Shown one piece after another: positions 57,375 to 64,000 of a DNA stretch of 64,000 nucleotides. The notes below the pieces were generated by a model. It made no database searches. It had not been told where the DNA came from and saw only the letters and a program-made list of their open reading frames with translations. Source of the DNA: Enterobacteriaceae bacterium (GTDB taxonomy: Bacteria > Pseudomonadota > Gammaproteobacteria > Enterobacterales > Enterobacteriaceae); the NCBI GenBank assembly GCA_902363335.1, contig CABIZV010000007.1, positions 220,369 through 284,368 on the forward strand. Reading direction: 5' to 3'. The stretch's first letter is position 1. Each line of letters begins with the position of its first letter. The position numbers and the translations under genes were made by a program.

Positions 57375-59885
57375 ATGGATTTAAAAGCACTGGTTTCGCG
57401 GCTCAATCCGACCTGCCTGAAAGCGCTGGAGCAAGCCGCTGAGGGGAGCCGCGCGCAGGGCCACTGGTTTGTCGAGCCGGAGCATTTACTGCTGGCGCTG
57501 CTGGAGAATGAACAGGGCGATATGGCCTGCTGTCTGACGCGTACGGCTATCTCCATTGATGCGCTGCGCGCGGAGATTCGCCGTGCCCAGGGGGCGTTTA
57601 AAACCGGCTGTACGCGGATGCCGGTATTCTCTGTGCAGCTAGTCGAACTGCTGGAAGGGGCGATATTACAGGCGACATTTCTGCGGCAGCCGCATGTGCG
57701 TTCCGCGTTGCTGTTGCTCTCACTCGTCACCCGCGATCGTTTGCGCGCCCAACTGGCTCAGGGAATGCCGCTGTTGCTACAGCTTCCAGCTGACTTGCTG
57801 GAGAAGCAATGGGCGGGCTGGTGCCTTCACTCCAGTGAAGAGAAAATCGCTGAACAGGAGCGGGATCTGCCAGTGCATCAGGATAGCGTGCTGGAGCAAT
57901 ATACCCACGACCTGACAAAGGATGCGCGGGAGGGGCGGATCGATCCGATCATCAGTCGTGAAGCGGAGATCCGCCAGTGTATTGATATTTTGCTGCGTCG
58001 GCGGCAGAACAACCCGATTTTAGTGGGGGCGCCGGGTGTCGGCAAAACTGCTGTAGCTGAAGGGCTGGCACTGCGCATCGCCATGGGTAGCGTACCACCG
58101 CCGCTAAGAGAGGTGGCGTTGCTGGCGCTCGACCTCGGCCTGTTACAGGCGGGGGCGGGCGTGAAGGGCGAGTTTGAGCGGCGATTAAAAGGGGTCATTG
58201 AGGCCGTCAGGAAATCGCCGCAGCCGATTATTTTGTTTATCGATGAAGCCCATACGCTGATTGGCGCGGGCGGAGCGGAAGGCGGTAACGATGCCGCAAA
58301 CCTGTTAAAACCGGCGCTGGCGCGCGGTGAATTGCGGACTATCGCGGCGACAACCTGGCAGGAGTACAAAAAGTACTTCGAGAAAGATCCGGCGCTGGAT
58401 AGACGTTTTCAGCGTATCCAGATTGAAGAGCCGGATGAGGAGAGCGCGATCATTATGCTGCGGGCGGTGGCCGATAAGCTTGAGGCGCATCATGGGGTGC
58501 AGATCCTCGACTCGGCAATCCGCGAGGCGGTACGGCTGAGCCAGCGCTATATCTCCGGGCGACAGCTGCCGGATAAAGCAATTAGCGTGCTCGACACCGC
58601 CTGCGCAAGGGTGGCGCTGGCCCAGCACGATATTCCGCCTGCTCTGGAAGCGATACGCCAGCAGCTGGCGGCAATGGAAGAGGAGCGGGAGCGACTCAAC
58701 CGCGAGCTGCTGGTGGGCGTCGATCACCACGATCGCTTATGTGAGCTGGAAATGTTCGCCGACGCGCGGCACGCACAGGCGCGAGAGCTGGAGGAGCGCT
58801 GGCAGGACGAGCGAAAGCGGGTCCTCGAGCTAATGGCGGCGCGGCGGCGCATGTTGGTGCTAAGCGAAAATCCTGATGATGACGGCGAGCTGGAACAAGA
58901 GCTGGTGGACTGCGCGGCGCTGATAGCCCGCCTGGAAACCGCCGCCGCCCAGCTGCGCGATGAAGTGCCACTGGTGCCGGACTGCGTGGATCCCGCGACC
59001 GTGGCGGCAGTGATCGGCGGCTGGACTGGGATCCCCATCGGCCAGATGCTGACTGATGAAGCCCATGCCCTGCGCACGCTAGTTGCGCGAATGAGCGAAC
59101 GGGTGATGGGGCAACAGGCGGCGCTGGAGACCATCGCCCAACGCCTGCGGGCTTACCGCAGCGGCCTGACCGATCCGCAAAAGCCGGTCGGCGTGTTTCT
59201 GCTGGTAGGGCCAACCGGCGTCGGTAAAACCGAAACGGCCTATGCATTAGCTGACGCTTTGTATGGCGGCGAACGTAACCTCATCACCATCAATCTTTCC
59301 GAATATCAGGAAGCGCATACCGTCAGCCAGTTGAAAGGTGCGCCGCCGGGGTACGTCGGCTACGGCAGCGGCGGGGCGTTAACCGAGGCCGTGCGTCGTC
59401 GGCCTTATTCGGTGGTGCTGCTTGATGAAATTGAGAAGGCTCACCCGGACGTGCTGGAGGCGTTTTATAACGTGTTCGATAAAGGGGTGATGGAAGATGG
59501 CACCGGGCTGATTGTTGATTTTAAAAATACGGTGATATTGGCGACCAGCAACGTTGGGGCGGAATTAATTCTCGATACGCCTGCTGCGGAATTAAATAGC
59601 GAGAGGTTTAACGAGGTGCTGAAGGCGGAATTATTGCGCCATTATCGCCCGGCATTTTTGGCGAGGATGACGACGGTGGCTTATCGGGCGCTGGACGAGG
59701 ATGTTTTGAAAGGGATTGTGCTGGCGAAGCTGGAGAAGTTGTCGCAGCGGTATTTGGTGGCGACGGGGGAAGAATTAAATATGGAGGATGGGTTAGTCGA
59801 GAGAGTGATGGAGAAGTGTAAGGGAGTGGGGGCCAGGGATGTGGAGAATCTGGTGGTTGGGGAAGTGATGGTGAATAAGTTTTAA
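57375..59885 (+). CDS. tssH: TssH (ClpV), T6SS sheath-recycling AAA+ ATPase
   Basis: 836 residues. N-domain (1-150) with LKALVSRLNPTCLKALEQAAEGSRAQGHWFVEPEHLLLALLE; first AAA+ module with Walker A GAPGVGKT near 218 and Walker B LFIDEAHTLIGAG; coiled middle domain; second module with Walker A GPTGVGKT near 611 and Walker B VVLLDEIEKAHPDVLEAF. ClpV lacks the ClpP-binding loop and unfolds contracted sheath. The last 60 codons show a purine-rich, lower-GC composition unlike the rest, next to an AT-rich gene, hinting that the junction with the following cargo has been exchanged. Confidence 0.96.
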   Translation: MDLKALVSRLNPTCLKALEQAAEGSRAQGHWFVEPEHLLLALLENEQGDMACCLTRTAISIDALRAEIRRAQGAFKTGCTRMPVFSVQLVELLEGAILQATFLRQPHVRSALLLLSLVTRDRLRAQLAQGMPLLLQLPADLLEKQWAGWCLHSSEEKIAEQERDLPVHQDSVLEQYTHDLTKDAREGRIDPIISREAEIRQCIDILLRRRQNNPILVGAPGVGKTAVAEGLALRIAMGSVPPPLREVALLALDLGLLQAGAGVKGEFERRLKGVIEAVRKSPQPIILFIDEAHTLIGAGGAEGGNDAANLLKPALARGELRTIAATTWQEYKKYFEKDPALDRRFQRIQIEEPDEESAIIMLRAVADKLEAHHGVQILDSAIREAVRLSQRYISGRQLPDKAISVLDTACARVALAQHDIPPALEAIRQQLAAMEEERERLNRELLVGVDHHDRLCELEMFADARHAQARELEERWQDERKRVLELMAARRRMLVLSENPDDDGELEQELVDCAALIARLETAAAQLRDEVPLVPDCVDPATVAAVIGGWTGIPIGQMLTDEAHALRTLVARMSERVMGQQAALETIAQRLRAYRSGLTDPQKPVGVFLLVGPTGVGKTETAYALADALYGGERNLITINLSEYQEAHTVSQLKGAPPGYVGYGSGGALTEAVRRRPYSVVLLDEIEKAHPDVLEAFYNVFDKGVMEDGTGLIVDFKNTVILATSNVGAELILDTPAAELNSERFNEVLKAELLRHYRPAFLARMTTVAYRALDEDVLKGIVLAKLEKLSQRYLVATGEELNMEDGLVERVMEKCKGVGARDVENLVVGEVMVNKF

Positions 59886-59894
59886 GGAGAATAT

Positions 59895-60515
59895 ATGACA
59901 GTTGTGCAGAACTCAGGAAGACAATCTGATAATTCAATTGGATTAATTGCTATCTCTAAGCATCAGGGACTGTTTAGACATAATCCCACAATAAATTTTG
60001 AACCTGGTGCTGGAGGCGCAGCGGTTTTACCGCTGCTGGGTGTGGGGGCAACTAGATTGCAAAGAACTCCATTAATTGAACAACTTACAGGACATACGGC
60101 CATCATATCGAGAGTTAATGGGCAAATTCATTTTGCCAGAGGATTTGTACCGAATGGAATTATTGGAAGTCTCCGTGCAGTTATTTTTGGTAACAATGTC
60201 AATGGTCAGTGGCAAAATGATATTGGAATGATAAGAGATCCAACATGTATAAGTTATGAAATACCGGTGACCTGGGAACAGGCTGATGGATTTGAACAAT
60301 GGTTTACAATTAATTGTATCAGATTAGATCGATACCAGTTAAGACGTAGTGATGGGTTTGATTCTTTTAATTGTGTTATTGCTGCAGTAACGTTTTTAAT
60401 CGATTATCTGTTGAGATTAGATGAAGGTGATTATCATGGTTATGTTGAACAATTAGTTAATATTGCTGGCCCAGGTCAGGGGCCATTGATCAGAAGCATA
60501 ATGGGTGGGTTTTAA
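59895..60515 (+). CDS. Unknown T6SS-linked protein, candidate effector
   Basis: 206 residues, preceded by AAGGAG. No signal peptide, no homology that I recognise. Visible motifs: TGHTAIISRVNGQIHFARGF with H67 and H79, and FDSFNCVIAAVTFLIDYLL with C160. An early His followed by a late Cys at the start of a helix is the layout of permuted NlpC/P60-type (LRAT-like) hydrolases, so an amidase or acyl-transferase effector is possible; this is inference from a pattern. Clearly more AT-rich than the tss genes. Its place between tssH and vgrG is where cargo is often found. No evident immunity gene beside it. Confidence 0.6.
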   Translation: MTVVQNSGRQSDNSIGLIAISKHQGLFRHNPTINFEPGAGGAAVLPLLGVGATRLQRTPLIEQLTGHTAIISRVNGQIHFARGFVPNGIIGSLRAVIFGNNVNGQWQNDIGMIRDPTCISYEIPVTWEQADGFEQWFTINCIRLDRYQLRRSDGFDSFNCVIAAVTFLIDYLLRLDEGDYHGYVEQLVNIAGPGQGPLIRSIMGGF

Positions 60516-60559
60516 TATAAGCAGGTAATATACCGGCCCAAAAATAAAAGGAATTTTCC

Positions 60560-62524
60560 ATGCCAGACATCACCATCATAAAACTCACCGCCCCCGCGCT
60601 AACCGGCCTTACCGCCGCCACCGCGTACACCGATTCCCAACTTAACGGTCTAATCACCGCGACCATCGCCGCAACCACTTCCGCGCCGTTAACCCTGGAC
60701 AGCGCGCTGGCGACCCATCTAACAGCGACGCTTAACAACGCCGACTACGACGGGCTGATTGCCGAGGCGCACCAGCTTCCGGCGACCAGCAATGCTGACC
60801 GCTATCAATTCACCCTCCGCCCGTGGCTTTGGTGGCTGACGCTTTCCAGCAATAACCGCGTCTTTCAGAACCTAAGCGCACAAGAAATTGTCGAAAAGGT
60901 GTTTAAAGATAACGGGTTTACCGATTACAAATTCCAGCTCAAAACCAAACCGGCAAAACGTGAATACTGCCTGCAATACAACGAAAGTGATTTCAACTTT
61001 GTTTCACGTCTGCTCGAGCAGGAGGGGATCTTCTGGTTCTTTATATATGAAGAAGGCAAACACACGCTGGTGCTAGCGGATGACAACAGCGCTTTCCCAC
61101 CGATCCCCGGTGACAAAAAGGTGAAGTATCAGGCCGCGCAGAGCGGTGACCGGGAAACCGGGGCGATTCGCTCGGCGGAACTGCGCTTGCACACGACCGC
61201 GCAAGGCTTTAAGACCAGCGACTTTAATTACGAGCAGCCGAAAGCCACGCTGTTTGCGCAGGCCGGGGAGAAAAAGGGCGGGATGCAGTATCAGCATCCC
61301 GGCGGCTTCAGCGAAAAAGCACAGGGTGATGCGCTGGCGGCGTGGAAGGTCAATGCGCTGAAAACCCAGGCTAAACAGCTCGTTGGCGAAAGTGATTGCA
61401 CGGCGCTGATGGCTGGGCACTGGTTCACGCTCACCGACCATCCCGACAACACGCTCAATATTGACTGGCTGGTGACGGCGGTGACTCACGAATATGACGG
61501 CGAGCGTTACTACAACCGCTTTACCGCCATCCCGAAATCCACACCGTTTCGCCCGGCGTGCGTGACGCCTAAACCGTTTATGCATACGCAAACGGCGATG
61601 GTGGTCGGCAAAAGCGGCGAAGCGATCTGGACCGATAATCTGGGACGTGTAAAAGTACAGTTCCCATGGGACAGAGAAGGCAAAAGCGACGAAACCAGCT
61701 CCTGCTGGCTGCGGGTTGCCACCGCCTGGAGCGGCAACGGCTTCGGCGCGCAGTTTATCCCACGCGTTGGACAAGAAGTGGTGATTGCTTTTATTGACGG
61801 CGACCCGGATAAGCCGCTTATCACCGGCTGCGTCTACAACGGTGCGAATGCGCTGCCTTATGCGCTTCCGGCGAATCAAACCCAGTCCGGCATTAAAACG
61901 CACAGTGAAAAAGGCTTCAACGAACTGCGCTTTGATGACAAAAAAGAGGCTGAGCTACTAATGATGCAGGCGCAGAAAGATTTTCAGCTCAACATTCTTA
62001 ATGACAGCACCACCACCGTCGGCCATGACGCGGCTGAAACCATCAAAAACGATCGCTCTTCTATTATAGAAGAAGGCAATGACGCCCTGACCGTGAAAAA
62101 GGGTAATCGCACGGTAAAGATAGAGAAAGGAAATGACGCGCTCGAAGTGAAGGAAAAACGCAGCGTGGCGGTAAAGGGCGACCAGGAACATAGCATCGAG
62201 GGTAACGATCTGACAAAAGTGAAAGGCGATTACACCCTCAACGTCGACGGCAATCTGACAATAAAGGTATCCGGTACGTTAACGCTTGAAAGCGGTAAAA
62301 CGCTGACGCTCAAAAGCGGGGCGGACCTTAAAGCCAGCGCGGCCACGGCGCTTAAGCTGGACGCCACGAGTATTGCCAGCGAAGCGAAATCGTCACTGAC
62401 CCAGAAGGCTGCCACCATCAACCATGAAGCAAAAGCCACATTAACCAGTAAAGCCAGCGCAACCCAGACAATTGACGGCGGAGGAATGCTGATGGTGAAA
62501 GGCGGAATGGTGAAGATTAATTAA
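60560..62524 (+). CDS. vgrG: VgrG (TssI), T6SS spike protein
   Basis: 654 residues. Gp27-like part with YQFTLRPWLWWLTLSSNNRVFQNLSAQEIVEKVF and REYCLQYNESDFNFVSRLLEQEGIFWFF. Gp5-like OB-fold near 350-440 (GRVKVQFPWDREGKSDETSSCWLRVATAWSG), then a repetitive beta-helix needle (about 500-654). Ends MLMVKGGMVKIN, without a toxin extension. The first 60 residues are unusually Ala/Thr-rich and shorter than the common VgrG start. The DUF4150 PAAR-like protein of the leftward operon probably caps it. Confidence 0.95.
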   Translation: MPDITIIKLTAPALTGLTAATAYTDSQLNGLITATIAATTSAPLTLDSALATHLTATLNNADYDGLIAEAHQLPATSNADRYQFTLRPWLWWLTLSSNNRVFQNLSAQEIVEKVFKDNGFTDYKFQLKTKPAKREYCLQYNESDFNFVSRLLEQEGIFWFFIYEEGKHTLVLADDNSAFPPIPGDKKVKYQAAQSGDRETGAIRSAELRLHTTAQGFKTSDFNYEQPKATLFAQAGEKKGGMQYQHPGGFSEKAQGDALAAWKVNALKTQAKQLVGESDCTALMAGHWFTLTDHPDNTLNIDWLVTAVTHEYDGERYYNRFTAIPKSTPFRPACVTPKPFMHTQTAMVVGKSGEAIWTDNLGRVKVQFPWDREGKSDETSSCWLRVATAWSGNGFGAQFIPRVGQEVVIAFIDGDPDKPLITGCVYNGANALPYALPANQTQSGIKTHSEKGFNELRFDDKKEAELLMMQAQKDFQLNILNDSTTTVGHDAAETIKNDRSSIIEEGNDALTVKKGNRTVKIEKGNDALEVKEKRSVAVKGDQEHSIEGNDLTKVKGDYTLNVDGNLTIKVSGTLTLESGKTLTLKSGADLKASAATALKLDATSIASEAKSSLTQKAATINHEAKATLTSKASATQTIDGGGMLMVKGGMVKIN

Positions 62525-62536
62525 GGAAGGGAAGGG

Positions 62537-63058
62537 ATGTCTGAGCTGCTGCAACAACAAACCGGGAACGGCGTACTCAAGGCAAATCTTAAAGACGGCG
62601 TGCTTGAGGGCGAGCTTCGGGTAGAAGAGCATGGACGCTTACAGGTAGTGCAGCGATATCGGCAAGGCGTATTGCACGGCATGATGGAAAGCTGGCATCC
62701 GAACGGCCAGCTTGCCATGCAGCAAAATTATCAGCAGGGAATGGCGCAGGGAATAGCGCGCTACTGGTCAGCGGAAGGTACGTTGACCCGCGAAGAGGAG
62801 TGGCGGGAGGGGCAGCTTTATGGCGAGTGCCGCTCCTATTATCCCTCGGGGCAGATACAGACGCGTGAACAGTGGCGGAAGGGACTGCGGCATCAGACCT
62901 GCGAACAGTTTTACCCGGATGGCACGCTTGCCGTGCGACAGTATTTCGATACAGGGAAGCTTAAGGGACAGACAGAACGCTGGCTCCCGGACGGTCGGGC
63001 GGTGGATATTAATGGAAAAGCGCAGTCCCGAATCAGCAAATGGACCGAACGGCTCTGA
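62537..63058 (+). CDS. MORN-repeat (YwqK-like) protein behind vgrG
   Basis: 173 residues with about six MORN-type repeats of roughly 22-23 residues (for example YRQGVLHGMMESWHPNGQLAMQQNY, WREGQLYGECRSYYPSGQI). Such proteins are annotated as YwqK-type antitoxins and often sit beside vgrG genes; they may be adaptor or immunity factors. GGAAGGG precedes the ATG. Last gene of the T6SS operon, just before an rRNA operon. No signal peptide. Confidence 0.8.
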   Translation: MSELLQQQTGNGVLKANLKDGVLEGELRVEEHGRLQVVQRYRQGVLHGMMESWHPNGQLAMQQNYQQGMAQGIARYWSAEGTLTREEEWREGQLYGECRSYYPSGQIQTREQWRKGLRHQTCEQFYPDGTLAVRQYFDTGKLKGQTERWLPDGRAVDINGKAQSRISKWTERL

Positions 63059-63212
63059 CCGATGAAGAAAGAAAGGCCGTTAAAACGGGGGCCTTAGCGT
63101 GTATTTCACCGAGCAATGATTGGCGAATGTGGATAACTCTGTGAGTAAATGGGTATAAGGCGGGGTTTTGCTGGGGATTGCAGCAGTCAGTCATTTTTCT
63201 GTAATTTAAGGG

Positions 63213-63240
63213 TTGCGGCCCCGAAGAAACTCCCTATAAT
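63213..63240 (+). promoter_or_regulatory. rRNA operon promoter P1
   Basis: TTGCGG at 63213-63218 and TATAAT at 63235-63240 with the 16-bp spacer usual for rrn P1, followed by a GC-rich discriminator (GCGGCCCC). The upstream A/T-rich ATTTTTCTGTAATTT can serve as UP element. Confidence 0.85.
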
Positions 63241-63332
63241 GCGGCCCCACTGAGACGGAACAACGGCAAACAAGCCGCCGGGTCAGCGGGGTTCTCGAGA
63301 GAACGCCGGCAGAGAAAAGCGAAATTAAACGC

Positions 63333-63360
63333 TTGACTCTGAAAGAGGAAAGCGTAATAT
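63333..63360 (+). promoter_or_regulatory. rRNA operon promoter P2
   Basis: TTGACT at 63333-63338 and TAATAT at 63355-63360, spacer 16 bp, about 120 bp downstream of P1, as in E. coli rrn operons. Confidence 0.82.
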
Positions 63361-63398
63361 ACGCCACCTCGCAACAGTGAGCGAAAGCCGTGTTGCAC

Positions 63399-63410
63399 TG
63401 CTCTTTAACA
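63399..63410 (+). promoter_or_regulatory. rRNA leader boxA antitermination site
   Basis: TGCTCTTTAACA matches the boxA core bound by NusB/NusE. It is followed by ATTTATCAGACAATCTGTGT, the conserved enterobacterial 16S leader. Confidence 0.9.
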
Positions 63411-63547
63411 ATTTATCAGACAATCTGTGTGGGCACTCGAAGATACGGATTCTTAACGTCGCAAGACGATAAATGAATACCAAGTCTCAACGAGTGAACA
63501 TACGTAATTCATTACGAAGTTTAATTCATTGAGCATCAAACACTTTT

Positions 63548-64000
<453 letters not shown>

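Overview
The window is chromosomal DNA of an enterobacterium of the family Enterobacteriaceae. The start of a 16S rRNA gene at the right end, the E. coli-like order yjgR - ahr (yjgB) - leuX at the left end, and REP/BIME repeats in several gaps all point that way. The short piece of 16S looks closest to the Citrobacter/Enterobacter group; this is from memory and the species cannot be fixed here.

Left flank (1-4900): BIME repeats, yjgR, ahr, then a translationally coupled HNH nuclease and SAM methyltransferase pair, then tRNA-Leu(CAA) leuX with its own promoter. A genomic island (4871-21484, about 16.6 kb, visibly AT-rich) sits in the 3' end of leuX. It is bounded by an 18-bp direct repeat and by two pairs of TGATGGTAT boxes with equal 12-bp phasing. 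From left to right it carries: a P4-type integrase; an unknown gene; an AlpA-like small regulator; a tightly packed set of three different tyrosine recombinases followed by a small HTH/coiled-coil protein; two unknown genes; a mobilisation module (relaxase, MobC and a candidate oriT); a restriction-modification set with two adenine methyltransferases and a convergent HNH nuclease; and two convergent small membrane-protein genes whose stop codons abut. It reads as an integrative mobilisable element with a second recombinase-based element nested in it and anti-phage cargo.

Middle (21500-43700): a SymE-type SOS toxin with a LexA-like box upstream, then a complete type I secretion locus of the BapA/Lap kind. 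It has a HlyD-type adaptor, an ABC exporter with a cysteine-free C39-like domain, a TolC-type outer membrane protein, and a giant adhesin of about 5,100 residues. The adhesin has a BapA-type prefix, an Asp-Ser/Asp-Ala linker, about 38 Ig-like repeats and a C-terminal type I secretion signal.

Right (44100-63060): a complete type VI secretion cluster with all 13 core tss genes and a PAAR-like tip protein, arranged as two divergent operons (tssJ-K-L-M-A-PAAR to the left, tssB-C-hcp-E-F-G-H-x-vgrG-y to the right). The AT-rich gene between tssH and vgrG is the best effector candidate. The cluster ends about 490 bp before the 16S gene of an rRNA operon, whose P1, P2 and boxA are recognisable.

Together the window combines attachment (giant adhesin), contact-dependent antagonism (T6SS), DNA defence (restriction-modification, HNH/methyltransferase pairs) and a mobile island. 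Functional calls rest on reading motifs by eye; no database search was run.
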